From positions 1-23,845 of the forward strand of contig JBQTJV010000196.1 in assembly GCA_052386775.1 (NCBI GenBank): DNA of 23,845 bases, in the 5' to 3' direction. A program made the translations under genes and the position numbers. Position 1 is the first letter of the stretch; every line of letters begins with the position of its first letter. The notes under the pieces were generated by a model. It saw only the letters and a list, made by a program, of their open reading frames with translations. It had not been told where the DNA came from and made no database searches. The stretch is from DSOT01 sp052386775. GTDB lineage: Bacteria; Pseudomonadota; Gammaproteobacteria; Burkholderiales; SG8-41. Shown one piece after another: positions 5,634 to 14,582 of the stretch.

Positions 5634-7556
5634 ATGAATCGCTATCCTCTCTGGAAGAACCTGATCATCGTTTTCACGCTGGTGATCGGGTTTGTCTACA
5701 CCCTGCCGAATTTCTACGGCGAGTCACCTGCGGTGCAGGTTTCTCCGATCCGCGCCGGGCTCAAATCGGACGCGGCTCTGATGAACCGGATCGAGGAAAC
5801 GCTCGCCGAGGCGAAAATCGCGACGAGCGGCATCTTTCTCGATCCGAGCGGCGTCAAGGCGCGTTTCGCGGATACCGAGGCGCAGCTCAAGGCAAAAGAT
5901 CTGCTGCAGTCGCGGCTCGGCGCCGATTACGTCGTCGCACTTAATCTGCTGTCGAACAGCCCCGGCTGGCTTACCGCCATCAATGCTTTGCCGATGTATC
6001 TCGGACTCGATCTGCGGGGGGGCGTGCACTTCCTGCTCCAGGTCGACATGAAAGCCGCGCTCGTGAAGAAGATGGACGCGTTTGTCGGTGACATCCGCGG
6101 CCTGCTGAGGGAAAGGCGCATCCAGTACAGCGGGGTGGCACGAGACGGGCAATCTCTGGTCGTGCGCTTTCGCGATGCCGCCACGCGGGAGAAGGCCCAG
6201 GCTGAGATCCAGAAAATCATGCCGGATCTCGAACTGCGAACGGTCGATGAAGGAACCGAGTTCCGCCTCGTCGGCACGCTGAAGCTCGAGGCGCAAAAGC
6301 AGACCGAGAAGTTCGCACTCGACCAGAACATCACCACCCTGAGGAACCGGGTCAACGAGTTGGGCGTCGCCGAGCCCATCATCCAGCAGCAGGGGGCGGA
6401 TCGCATCGTGGTTCAGTTGCCCGGCGTGCAGGACACCGCCAAGGCGAAGGACCTCCTGGGCCGCACTGCGACGCTCGAGGTGCGGATGGTCGAAGCGCAT
6501 GCCAGCGATCCTGGCGTGAGGGACTACGACCCGCAGAAGGTCCAGCAGGCGCTCGGCGGGCAGATTCCTTTTGGCACCGAGCTTTTTTACCTGCACCGCG
6601 AGGGGGGCAAGGAACCGCTGCTGCTGAACCGCCAGGTCGTGATCACCGGGGATCGGCTGACGGATGCCTCGCCGGGCTTCGACCAGACCGACAATCGGCC
6701 GATCGTCAGCGTCACGCTCGACGGCCAGGGCGCGCGGGTCTTTCAGCAGGTTACGCGGGAAGCGGTCAAGCGGCGCATGGCGATCCTGCTGGTCGACCGC
6801 GGCAAGCCCGAAGTGCTGACTGCGCCGGTCATCCAGTCGGAGCTCGGCGCGCGGTTCCAGATCACCGGCTTCCGCAGCACCGAGGAAACCAAGGACCTCG
6901 CTTTGCTGCTGCGAGCCGGCGCGCTCGCAGCGCCGATGGAGATTATCGAGGAACGCACGGTAGGCCCGTCACTGGGCGCCGAGAACATCCGCATCGGGTT
7001 CTACTCGACGCTTTATGGCTTCGCCGCCATCGCGGTCTTCATGATCGTCTATTACCTGGTGTTCGGCGTGTTTTCCGTGCTGGCACTTGCAGCCAACGTG
7101 TTGTTCCTGGTCGCGCTCTTGTCGATGCTGCAGGCGACCCTTACGCTTCCCGGCATGGCCGGCATAGCGCTGACCATCGGCATGGCGATCGACGCCAACG
7201 TCCTGATCAACGAGCGGATCAGGGAGGAGTTGCGAAACGGCAACACGCCGCAAGCGGCAATCCACGCCGGCTACGATCGCGCCTGGGCCACGATTCTGGA
7301 TTCCAACCTTACGACGCTGATCGCGGGGCTGTTCCTGTTCCTGCTGGGCTCGGGGCCGGTCAAGGGCTTCGCGGTGGTGCTTTGCCTCGGTATTCTCACA
7401 TCCCAGTTCAGCGCGGTCGTGGTGGCGCGCGGCATGTCCAATTTCTATTACGGGCGCCGGCGCAAGCTCGACAGCATTTCGATCGGCCAGATCTGGCGGC
7501 CCGAAGATGACGCCAAGACGAAGGACGGGCTAGGCAAGAAGGCAACGCCGACATGA
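5634..7556 (+). CDS. secD: Protein translocase subunit SecD
   Basis: SecD uses the proton-motive force with SecF to drive late export of proteins through SecYEG. The 640-aa product has a first transmembrane helix at about 9-26, a large periplasmic domain with the LGLDLRGGVHF motif (123-133, D126), and five C-terminal membrane helices from about 453. It carries GMAIDANVLINERIREE (516-532), whose D520 matches the conserved proton-path Asp. The long periplasmic insert is normal for betaproteobacteria. ATG 5634 begins MNRYPLWKN, the typical N-terminus. It is followed 34 bp later by secF. Confidence 0.97.
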   Translation: MNRYPLWKNLIIVFTLVIGFVYTLPNFYGESPAVQVSPIRAGLKSDAALMNRIEETLAEAKIATSGIFLDPSGVKARFADTEAQLKAKDLLQSRLGADYVVALNLLSNSPGWLTAINALPMYLGLDLRGGVHFLLQVDMKAALVKKMDAFVGDIRGLLRERRIQYSGVARDGQSLVVRFRDAATREKAQAEIQKIMPDLELRTVDEGTEFRLVGTLKLEAQKQTEKFALDQNITTLRNRVNELGVAEPIIQQQGADRIVVQLPGVQDTAKAKDLLGRTATLEVRMVEAHASDPGVRDYDPQKVQQALGGQIPFGTELFYLHREGGKEPLLLNRQVVITGDRLTDASPGFDQTDNRPIVSVTLDGQGARVFQQVTREAVKRRMAILLVDRGKPEVLTAPVIQSELGARFQITGFRSTEETKDLALLLRAGALAAPMEIIEERTVGPSLGAENIRIGFYSTLYGFAAIAVFMIVYYLVFGVFSVLALAANVLFLVALLSMLQATLTLPGMAGIALTIGMAIDANVLINERIREELRNGNTPQAAIHAGYDRAWATILDSNLTTLIAGLFLFLLGSGPVKGFAVVLCLGILTSQFSAVVVARGMSNFYYGRRRKLDSISIGQIWRPEDDAKTKDGLGKKATPT

Positions 7557-7590
7557 TCGCAGCGCGCCGTAAAGAAAGGTAACCGCAGGC

Positions 7591-8529
7591 ATGGAACTCT
7601 TCCGCATCAAGCGCGATATCCCGTTCATGCGGTACGCGCTGCTCTTCAACGTGATCTCCATCGTCACGTTCCTGATCGCGGTGGGCTCGCTTGCCACCCG
7701 CGGGCTCAACCTCGGCGTCGACTTCACCGGCGGGACGTTGATGGAAGTGTCTTACGCGCAGCCCGCCGACCTCGGAAAAATCCGCGATGCCGTGGCGAAA
7801 CTCGGCTTCTCCGAAGCCAGCGTGCAGAACTTCGGCACCGCGCGCGACGTGCTGATCCGGCTGCCGGTCAAGAAGGACCTCACCAGTGCCAGGGTTTCCG
7901 AACTGATCATGGCCGAACTCAGAAAGGACGACAAGTCGGTGGAGCGGCGCCGCGTGGAGTTCGTGGGGCCGCAGGTCGGGAGCGAACTGCTCTATAACGG
8001 TTCGCTCGCGCTGTTGTTCGTGTCGCTCGGCATCGTGGGCTACCTGGCGTTCCGGTTCGAATGGAAGTTCGGCGTCGCGACCATCGTCGCCAATCTCCAC
8101 GACATCGTGATCATCCTCGGTTTCTTTTCCCTCTTTCAGTGGGAGTTCTCGCTGCCCGTGCTGGCCGCGGTGCTGGCGATACTCGGCTACTCGGTGAACG
8201 AGTCGGTGGTGGTCTTCGACCGCGTTCGGGAAACATTCCGCAACCGCAGGATGCGCAATCGCAGCGTCCCGGAAGTGCTTGACCACGCCATAACGGCTAC
8301 CATGTCGCGCACCATCATCACCCATTTCAGCACGCAGTTGATGGTGTGCTCGATGCTGATCTTCGGTGGCGAGACGCTCTTTTACTTCGCGCTGGCGCTG
8401 ACGATCGGCATCTTGTTCGGCATCTACTCCTCGGTGCTGGTGGCGGCGCCTATCGTCATGTGGCTCGGCGTTTCGCGCGAGGATCTCGCCAGACCGGAGA
8501 AGAAGGCCGAAGCCGAGGCGGTGGTTTAG
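7591..8529 (+). CDS. secF: Protein translocase subunit SecF
   Basis: Partner of SecD in the inner-membrane export motor. The 312-aa product has six membrane spans: one N-terminal (about 14-32), the motif LGVDFTGGTLMEV (41-53, D44), a small periplasmic domain, then five C-terminal spans including GYSVNESVVVFDRVRE (199-214). Glu at 204 replaces the Asp of the E. coli-type ND pair, which I believe is normal in betaproteobacteria. The start MELFRIKRDIPFM is typical, and an AAAGAAAGG run lies upstream. The tail is charged and cytoplasmic. Confidence 0.97.
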   Translation: MELFRIKRDIPFMRYALLFNVISIVTFLIAVGSLATRGLNLGVDFTGGTLMEVSYAQPADLGKIRDAVAKLGFSEASVQNFGTARDVLIRLPVKKDLTSARVSELIMAELRKDDKSVERRRVEFVGPQVGSELLYNGSLALLFVSLGIVGYLAFRFEWKFGVATIVANLHDIVIILGFFSLFQWEFSLPVLAAVLAILGYSVNESVVVFDRVRETFRNRRMRNRSVPEVLDHAITATMSRTIITHFSTQLMVCSMLIFGGETLFYFALALTIGILFGIYSSVLVAAPIVMWLGVSREDLARPEKKAEAEAVV

Positions 8530-8552
8530 GTCTCGCGGTCCCCGCCTTTCGC

Positions 8553-9209
8553 GTGGAAATTCTCGCCTACCTCGTCGACATCGTCCTTCATCTCGACCGC
8601 CATCTGCAGTGGCTGGTGTCGAACTACGGCGCGTGGATCTACGCCATCCTGTTTGGCATCATCTATTGCGAAACCGGGCTCGTGGTTACGCCGTTCCTGC
8701 CGGGCGATTCGCTGCTTTTTGTCGCGGGGACGCTCGCCGCGGGCGGGGACATGTACATCCATGGGCTGTTTGCCCTGCTCGCGCTCGCCTCCTTTTTGGG
8801 AGACAACACCAACTACTGGATCGGCCGCTTCGTCGGGCCCAGGATCTTCACCCGGGAAAAATCGTGGGCCTTCAATCCGGCGCATCTCGAACGCACGCAC
8901 CGGTTCTACGAGCGGCACGGCGGCAAGACCATCGTCATTGCGCGCTTCGTGCCGATAGTGCGCACCTTCGCGCCGTTCGTCGCGGGCATCGGCCGCATGC
9001 CCTACGGGCGTTTTCTGTTCTACAGCTTTGCCGGAAGCGTGTTCTGGATCGGTTCGCTCACTTATGCCGGCTACTACTTCGGCAACATTCCGATCGTCAA
9101 ACAGAATCTGAGCCTAGTAATCGTCGGCATCGTGGTCTTGTCGGTGATGCCCGGTGTCGTCGAATACCTGCGCAGCCGGTCGCGCCGGCGGGTTTTGAAA
9201 AGCACTTAA
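8553..9209 (+). CDS. DedA family (SNARE-associated/VTT) membrane protein
   Basis: The 218-aa polytopic inner-membrane protein shows DedA hallmarks: ETGLVVTPFLPGDSLLFVAG near the N-terminus, GDNTNYWIGRF, and ARFVPIVRTFAPFVAGI followed by PYGRF. Family members act as lipid (undecaprenyl phosphate or phospholipid) flippases or scramblases; the substrate here is unknown. I chose GTG 8553 because coding character and homology begin at VEILAYLVD, 23 bp after secF; the longer frame runs antisense-like through secF. No clear Shine-Dalgarno is visible, so it may depend on coupling to secF. Its stop overlaps the stop of the convergent Bug gene by 4 bp. Confidence 0.92.
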   Translation: MEILAYLVDIVLHLDRHLQWLVSNYGAWIYAILFGIIYCETGLVVTPFLPGDSLLFVAGTLAAGGDMYIHGLFALLALASFLGDNTNYWIGRFVGPRIFTREKSWAFNPAHLERTHRFYERHGGKTIVIARFVPIVRTFAPFVAGIGRMPYGRFLFYSFAGSVFWIGSLTYAGYYFGNIPIVKQNLSLVIVGIVVLSVMPGVVEYLRSRSRRRVLKST

Positions 9210-10276
9210 TCCGCGCGGATGCCGGCGTCGAGGATCACCTTGCGCCAGCGCACCGTTTCCTCGCGCACGAGCTTCGCCACGCCTTCCGGACCCTGCGGCC
9301 GCGATTCGAAACCCTGATCGTTCAGAGCGTCGCGCATGGGCGGCGCATCCATGACCGCCTTGATCCGGCTGTTGACGAGCGCGATCACCGGCGCCGGCGC
9401 CTGCGCCGGTACGAACACCGCCATCCACAGCGCGGCGTAATATCCGGGCAGGCCGGATTCAGCGACCGTTGCGACCTGCGGCAGCGCAGAAATCCTCTCG
9501 CGGCTGGTCACGGCCAGCGCGCGCAGCTTGCCGGCCCTGACATGAGGGAGCGAGGCGGGAACCGTGGTGATCTGGAGTTGGATCCGGCCGGCGAGCAGGT
9601 CGACGATGGCCAGCGTGGAGCCCTTGTACGGCACGTGCACCATGTCGAATCCCGCCGCCTTCTTCAGCAGCTCTCCCGCAAGGTGGCCGAGGCTCGCGTT
9701 GCCCACGGAGGCGTAATGCACCTTGCCCGGGTTGGCGCGGGCGTAGGCGATGAATTCCTGGACGTTGACGGCGGGGATGCCGGTGTGCGTCGTCACGAAG
9801 TACGGTGATTCGCCCAGCAGCGTGACCGGTGCGAAATCCTTCACCGGATGGTAGCCGAGCCGCGGATTGAGCGTCGGTCCGAGGGCGTGCGTGCTGGTCG
9901 TTCCGAGCACCCACGTGTAACCGTTGGGTATGGCGCGCGCCACGATCTCGACCCCGATGGTGCCGCTCGCGCCGGCCCGGTTGTCGACCACGATCTGCTG
10001 CCCTAGCGAGTCGGCCAGTCTCTGGGAAAGAAGCCGGGCCACGACGTCGGTCGAAGTCCCGGGCGGGAACGGCACGACGAAACGCACGGGGCGAGTCGGG
10101 AACGACGGCGCGGCCGCTTCTGCATGTCCTGCAAGCAGCCGCCCGCCGCTGCCCGAAACGGCAATAACGGCAAGGACGCCGATCCAGAAGGCGCTACGCA
10201 AGCCTGAAAACCTCGATTTCGGCCACAAGGTGGAGCGTTCTCCCGATCTCATCGTGTTCGTGTCCTGTCTCGCCAT
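9206..10276 (-). CDS. Bug/TctC-family periplasmic solute-binding protein
   Basis: Tripartite tricarboxylate transporter receptor family. The 356-aa product has an N-terminal signal (hydrophobic 29-41, likely cleavage near AEA-AAP at 51-56), the ligand-loop motif PFPPGTSTDVVAR (69-81), and the family blocks VVDNRAGASG, DFAPVTLLG and HVPYKGSTLAIVDLLAG. GTST replaces the usual GGGxD-type glycine run. A second start at 10252 (M9) is possible. It is the last gene of the minus-strand unit CMD protein, D-2-hydroxyacid dehydrogenase, Bug, with a 26-bp gap to the dehydrogenase. No TctA/TctB membrane subunits are nearby, so it is an orphan receptor. The ligand is probably a carboxylate related to the neighbouring enzymes, by inference. 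Confidence 0.93.
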   Translation of the reverse strand: MARQDTNTMRSGERSTLWPKSRFSGLRSAFWIGVLAVIAVSGSGGRLLAGHAEAAAPSFPTRPVRFVVPFPPGTSTDVVARLLSQRLADSLGQQIVVDNRAGASGTIGVEIVARAIPNGYTWVLGTTSTHALGPTLNPRLGYHPVKDFAPVTLLGESPYFVTTHTGIPAVNVQEFIAYARANPGKVHYASVGNASLGHLAGELLKKAAGFDMVHVPYKGSTLAIVDLLAGRIQLQITTVPASLPHVRAGKLRALAVTSRERISALPQVATVAESGLPGYYAALWMAVFVPAQAPAPVIALVNSRIKAVMDAPPMRDALNDQGFESRPQGPEGVAKLVREETVRWRKVILDAGIRAD

Positions 10277-10302
10277 TCGTCCGCGTGGGTGTGTAAGGAC
10301 CG

Positions 10303-11430
10303 TCAGCAGCGTGCCCCGGCCAGCGCCCGGTCCAGATTCAGCAGCAGTTCCTCCAGGTCATCGAGCGCATTGAAACGGGGCTGTGCGGCGATGTGCGGCG
10401 TCAGGATGACGTTTCGGAAGCCCAGCAGGGGATCGTCATCGCGGCCGGGTTCTTCATACGGCAGGTCGGTCGCGAAACCGCCGAGTCGTCCCGCGCGCAG
10501 CGCCTCAATGAGCGCCGTGCGGTCGATCAGATCGGCGCGCGAGATGTTCACCAGCACCGCGCCGGGTTTGATGAGATCGAGTTCGCGGCGGCCCACGATG
10601 CCGCGTGTTGTGGGGTTGCCCGGCAGATTCAGGCTGATGAAATCACACGTGGGCAGCAGTTCCTCGAGCGTGCAGTAAGTCGCGCCGTAGTGCGCCTCGT
10701 CCCGGGGGTCCAGGCGCCGGCGTTGCGTATAAAGGAGGCGCATGCCGCAGGCGGCAGCGCGCACGGCAAGCTCGCGACCGATCTCGCCCAGGCCGACAAT
10801 GCCGAGCCTTGCGCCAACCAGGGTCCTGATCCCGGTGATGCGCGCCCAATTGGAATTGGCGGTGTGGCGCCGGTCGTAAGTCCCCGGAGCGTAGCCGGCC
10901 TCGCGCAGCCGCCCTTCACTGATCAGTCCATTCGTTGCGCCGATCTTGCGCGCCAGCGCCAGCATCATGCCGAGTGCGTGCTCGGCACATGCCATATTGG
11001 CGCGCCGGCGCAGTGCGAGCACCGGGATGCCGCGCGCGGCACACCCCGCCTGGTCGATATTCGTCGTGATGACGCCGAACTTCTGAACCACCCGGAGCAG
11101 CGGTGCCCGGGCGAGTTCACCGGCGCCGATCGCGAGTCCCTCCACCACTGCGGCATGGGCTGCGGGAAGAAAATCTTGCAGCGCTTCCTGGCTTGCGACC
11201 AGCCTCACGCGCGCCGGATACAGGTTCTCGAGGCGCGGCCTGAGCGAGCTGAGCCAGCCGCTGAAATCCGGCACATCGTGTGAGAAAAAGCTCGCAAACG
11301 CCGCGACCCGGCCCGGCTCGACCTCCGGGTCCAGGACGACTTGAACGATGCGCGTGAATGGATCGTCCTCCACGACGAGCACCGGGCGGGTCTCGCCCAT
11401 GGAGGGTACGGGGGATGGCATTCTAAGCAT
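10303..11430 (-). CDS. D-isomer-specific 2-hydroxyacid dehydrogenase
   Basis: NAD(P)-dependent oxidoreductase of the D-2-hydroxyacid dehydrogenase (PGDH/formate dehydrogenase-like) family, interconverting a 2-oxoacid and a D-2-hydroxyacid in the cytoplasm. The 375-aa product has a split catalytic domain (about 1-150 and 345-375) around a Rossmann domain with GLGEIG (213-218). Catalytic residues fit the family: R298 in NISRADLID, E327 in LPYEEP and H346 in LTPHIAAQ. VVQKFGVITTNID resembles the substrate loop. Its start overlaps the stop of the upstream CMD gene by 8 bp, so translation is probably coupled. Starts at 11421 or 11400 are alternatives. The precise substrate is not readable. Confidence 0.93.
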   Translation of the reverse strand: MLRMPSPVPSMGETRPVLVVEDDPFTRIVQVVLDPEVEPGRVAAFASFFSHDVPDFSGWLSSLRPRLENLYPARVRLVASQEALQDFLPAAHAAVVEGLAIGAGELARAPLLRVVQKFGVITTNIDQAGCAARGIPVLALRRRANMACAEHALGMMLALARKIGATNGLISEGRLREAGYAPGTYDRRHTANSNWARITGIRTLVGARLGIVGLGEIGRELAVRAAACGMRLLYTQRRRLDPRDEAHYGATYCTLEELLPTCDFISLNLPGNPTTRGIVGRRELDLIKPGAVLVNISRADLIDRTALIEALRAGRLGGFATDLPYEEPGRDDDPLLGFRNVILTPHIAAQPRFNALDDLEELLLNLDRALAGARC

Positions 11431-11956
11431 CCGGCTCAGGATCGATGCGCAGCGCCTTCAGCACGCGGGTATGCATGTTGTAGGCGCCGATCAGAACGGT
11501 CAGCTCGACCATCTCGCGTTCGCTGTAACACTCGCGCAGGCACGAAAAAACCTCATCGCCGACCTCGATGTCGCGCGTCATCGCTTCGACGTACGCGAGG
11601 AGCGCGCGCTGTCGGGCGTCATAAGCATCGGAGGTGCGCCAGTCAGCGAGCGCATCGAGCTGCGCCGGCGTCAGCCCTTCCTGCAGGGCGTAGCGCGAGG
11701 CATGGGCACGCACGATATAGTCCACGCCGTTCAGTATCGCGACCAGCATGATCGTGAGTTCTCGCGTCTGCCCGTCGAGATCGGTTTCGAAGCGTATTGC
11801 CGAATTGAATTCGAGCCATGCCGTCGCGACCGAGGGGCTGTGGAGCAGCAAGCGGTAGATATTGAGCAGCCGGCCGCGCCGGGCTCCCCGGATGCGCCCG
11901 ATGAGGTCCGACAGCTCCGGCCGGCTTTGCTCGTCGATCAGTGAAACGCGGGCCAT
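11423..11956 (-). CDS. Carboxymuconolactone decarboxylase (CMD/AhpD-like) family protein
   Basis: The 177-aa all-helical protein has CMD-family features: SLLLH-type lead-in (YRLLLHSPSVATAW), RELTIMLVAILNGVDYIVRAHA (66-87) and the C-terminal block EREMVELTVLIGAYNMHTRVL. The CxxC/ExxxCxxH redox pair of AhpD is absent; the equivalent position reads DYIVRAH, so it is not an AhpD-type peroxidase. The reaction is unknown, possibly a small decarboxylase or lactone enzyme. It heads the unit with the D-2-hydroxyacid dehydrogenase and a Bug receptor, which suggests carboxylic-acid catabolism. It lies 77 bp after the cnoX-like gene on the same strand. Confidence 0.88.
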   Translation of the reverse strand: MARVSLIDEQSRPELSDLIGRIRGARRGRLLNIYRLLLHSPSVATAWLEFNSAIRFETDLDGQTRELTIMLVAILNGVDYIVRAHASRYALQEGLTPAQLDALADWRTSDAYDARQRALLAYVEAMTRDIEVGDEVFSCLRECYSEREMVELTVLIGAYNMHTRVLKALRIDPEPDA

Positions 11957-12033
11957 GGGAATTCACGCCGTTGCACGTGCGGCCTCGATGTCATGCGCAG
12001 TACACACACGCTCCTTGCGAGCTTTCGCGGATT

Positions 12034-12886
12034 CTAATACATCGCGCTGGCGAGCCGCCGGCGATACTCGCTGACCAGTTCATCTTCATTTCCCAGTACG
12101 CCGAACACCTGCAGCATGGTCTTGCGGCCGATATCGTCGCGAAAGGAACGGTCGCGGCGGACGATTTCGAGCAACTGCTCGAGCGCCTGCGCGTAATCCT
12201 GCTTCGATGCGCACAGATTCGCGAGCTGCAGTCTGGCGTCGAGATCCTGCGGGGGCGTGTTCGATACGCTGCTTGAGTGCCTGCTCGTCGGGCGCCTGGG
12301 CCGCCGATTCGGCAAAGGCCAGCCGCGCGCGCAGCGCCGTCACCTGCTCGTCCATCTGGGCCATGGGGGACAGTTTATCCAGAAGTTGCCTCGCTTCATC
12401 GTGACGGCCAAGATCCGCCATGACGGCGGCACTGTCGGTGATCGCCGGCTCATGCTTCGGGTCGATTTCAAGCGCCCGGGCAAGCAGCGCGAGCGCCGTT
12501 GCGCCGTCACTGCGTTCGCGGTAGACCGCTGCCGCCTGCACTCTCAGCCCCTCTGCCGGCGAGGGAATTACCCGTTCCAGAAACGCCCGTACCGCAGGTT
12601 CGGGCAGGGCGCCTGAAAATTCGTCGACCAGCCTGCCGCCCACGAACGCTTTCACATTCGGAATGCCGCGAACGCCGTATCGGGCAGCGAGTTCCTGATT
12701 CTCGTCCGAGTTCACCTTGACCAGGGTGAAGCGGCCTTGATATTCGGCCGCAAGCTTCTCGAGTATGGGCCCGAGCGCGCGACACGGCGCGCACCAAGGT
12801 GCCCAGAAATCCACGATGACGGGCACACGCCTGGAGCCTTCGATCACGACGTCAGCAAAATCCTTGGCAGCAAGATCAGTGGGCAC
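12034..12886 (-). pseudogene. cnoX: CnoX/YbbN-type thioredoxin-TPR chaperedoxin, frameshifted
   Basis: The N-terminal frame (GTG 12886) encodes a thioredoxin domain with WCAPC (C32, C35), the cis-Pro region GIPNV, then TPR-like helices to about residue 211 (LKQRIEHAP). From there homology continues in the next frame (PQDLDARLQLANL through DDIGRKTMLQVFGVLGN) to the stop at 12034. Removing one base from the C5 run (plus-strand G at 12251-12255) restores one continuous protein of about 283 aa, the family length. Family members are holdase chaperones that pass clients to GroEL and can form mixed disulfides; E. coli CnoX lacks the first Cys, whereas this one has CxxC. The unshifted frame would run to 12086 with an Arg-rich foreign tail. 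Real mutation, assembly error in the run, or programmed frameshift cannot be told apart here. Confidence 0.85.
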
Positions 12887-12924
12887 GGCTGGTCTTCCCT
12901 TTCATATTTCTTCGGCGACTTCGT

Positions 12925-13079
12925 GCGAACCGCAGGAGCCGCTCGCGGGCTTTCTCAAGCACAAGTTCAGGGGCGGCCCACTCGTCGGCGATCGCTTGCG
13001 CACGCACGGCGTCGAACCGGTGGTGCGCGCGGTGGAAAAAGGCACCGTGACCCGCGTCGGCCTCAAGCTCCACGACTGA
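12925..13079 (+). pseudogene. Fragment resembling the C-terminus of a NhaP2/CvrA-type K+/H+ antiporter
   Basis: An isolated plus-strand run of about 51 codons ends in a TGA at 13077-13079. The segment LAGFLKHKF, then GGPLVGDRLR, EPVVRAV and VTRVGLKL resembles the CorC/HlyC-like transporter-associated domain that ends NhaP2/CvrA antiporters (GDR..., VVR..., KVGL pattern). A possible FFGDFV remnant lies just upstream in another frame (about 12908-12925). The rest of such a gene would have to occupy the region now holding the minus-strand cnoX-like gene, so only a relic remains. The match is from memory of the family pattern and is tentative. Confidence 0.4.
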
Positions 13080-13087
13080 ACGGCAGG

Positions 13088-14458
13088 TCAGATCTTTCTT
13101 GCGAGGTCGGCCGCCAGCCCCGCGTAGCTGGCGGGCGTCAGCGCGAGCAGGCGCCTTTTCTCCGCGTCGGGAAGCGGCAGGCCGTCGATGAATGCGTGCA
13201 GCGCGGCGCGGGTGATGCCCTCCTTGCCGCGCGTCAATTCCTTCAATTGCTCGTAGGCGCCCTTCAGCCCGTGGCGCCGCATCACGGTCTGGATCGGCTC
13301 GGCGAGGACCTCCCAGTTCTGATCGAGATCCTCTTCCAGCCGCGCGCGGTTGGCCTCCAGCTTGCCCAGGCCCTTGAGGCAGGAATCGTACGCGAGGAGG
13401 GTATGGCCCAGTGCGACCCCCATGTTGCGCAGAACGGTCGAATCGGTGAGATCGCGCTGCCAGCGCGATACCGGCAACTTCTCGCTCATGTGTCGCAACA
13501 GCGCGTTGGCGATGCCCAGATTGCCCTCCGAATTCTCGAAATCGATCGGGTTCACCTTGTGGGGCATGGTGGACGAGCCGATTTCGCCGGCCTTCAACTT
13601 CTGCCTGAAATATCCGAGCGAGATATAGCCCCAGAGGTCACGGTCGAGATCGAGCAGTATGGTGTTGGCGCGCGCAACCGCATCGAACAGCTCGGCGATC
13701 GCATCGTGAGGCTCGATCTGGATGGTATAGGGATTGAACTCGAGGCCGAGCGCCTCGACGACGCCGCGGGCAAGAGCCGGCCAGTCGACATGCGGATAGG
13801 CTGCAAGATGTGCGTTGTAATTGCCCACGGCGCCGTTCATCTTGCCGGTCAGCTTTACGCCGCAGATGTTGGCCCGCGCACGCTTCAGGCGGTGAACGAC
13901 ATTGGCCAGTTCCTTGCCGAGCGTCGTGGGGGAGGCGGGCTGGCCGTGCGTATGCGCAAGCATCGGCACGTCGGCCAATTCATGCGCCAAGCCGACGAGG
14001 CGCGAGACGATGGCATCGAGCGCCGGCAGCATCACCGTGTCGCGAGCGCGCTTGAGCATCAGCGCGTGGCACAGGTTGTTGATGTCTTCGGAAGTGCAGG
14101 CGAAATGCACGAATTCCGCAACTCCGGCGAATTCGGTGTTCGCGGAAAGGCGCTCGCGGAGAAAGTATTCGATCGCCTTGACGTCATGGTTGGTTTCGGC
14201 CTCGATCGCCTTGACGCGCTCGCCGTCCACCTGCGAAAAGCTCGCGGCGAGCGTATCGAACTGCGCGAGCGTATTCTTTGAGAAGGCCGGCACTTCGGCG
14301 ATAGTCGGTTCCTGTGCCAGCGCCTTCAGCCACTCGATTTCGACGAGCACTCTCAGTCGAATCAGCCCGAGCTCGCTGAAATGCTCGCGCAGCGCTGCGA
14401 CCTTGTCGTGATAGCGGCCGTCCAGCGGGGAGAGTGCGGTGAGAGGTGTCAGCGCCAT
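13088..14458 (-). CDS. purB: Adenylosuccinate lyase
   Basis: PurB cleaves adenylosuccinate to AMP and SAICAR to AICAR, both releasing fumarate, in purine synthesis. The 456-aa product equals E. coli PurB in length. Diagnostic stretches are ALSPLDGRYHDKV, TNHDVKAIEYFL, FACTSEDINNLCHALML, LAHTHGQPASPTTLGKE with the general acid His, the flexible signature loop GEIGSSTMPHKVNPIDFENS with the catalytic Ser, and SRWQRDLTDSTVLRN. I chose ATG 14458 (MALTPLTAL); an in-frame ATG at 14494 would add MLKSVRSPLTGP. No Shine-Dalgarno is evident before either. It is divergent from the Bug-MmgE/PrpD unit. Confidence 0.97.
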   Translation of the reverse strand: MALTPLTALSPLDGRYHDKVAALREHFSELGLIRLRVLVEIEWLKALAQEPTIAEVPAFSKNTLAQFDTLAASFSQVDGERVKAIEAETNHDVKAIEYFLRERLSANTEFAGVAEFVHFACTSEDINNLCHALMLKRARDTVMLPALDAIVSRLVGLAHELADVPMLAHTHGQPASPTTLGKELANVVHRLKRARANICGVKLTGKMNGAVGNYNAHLAAYPHVDWPALARGVVEALGLEFNPYTIQIEPHDAIAELFDAVARANTILLDLDRDLWGYISLGYFRQKLKAGEIGSSTMPHKVNPIDFENSEGNLGIANALLRHMSEKLPVSRWQRDLTDSTVLRNMGVALGHTLLAYDSCLKGLGKLEANRARLEEDLDQNWEVLAEPIQTVMRRHGLKGAYEQLKELTRGKEGITRAALHAFIDGLPLPDAEKRRLLALTPASYAGLAADLARKI

Positions 14459-14582
14459 CGGGCCGGTAAGAGGAGACCGCACGGATTTTAACATAGGCAC
14501 CCTGGCGTGAACGGCCGCCGCGATTGTGGCTGCGCCGCGCTTCGGCCTAGAATGCGCGAGGAAACGTATGGCGGGGGAAGCG

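Noticed and set aside
8197..8221. SecF carries NE rather than ND at the conserved membrane motif
   Set aside because: A conservative change that I believe is common in betaproteobacterial SecF; not evidence of a defect.
12737..14281. 514-codon plus-strand frame antisense to cnoX and purB
   Set aside because: High-GC shadow of purB; no domain pattern, and the minus-strand gene is certain. Only the short antiporter-like segment, in another frame, was kept.
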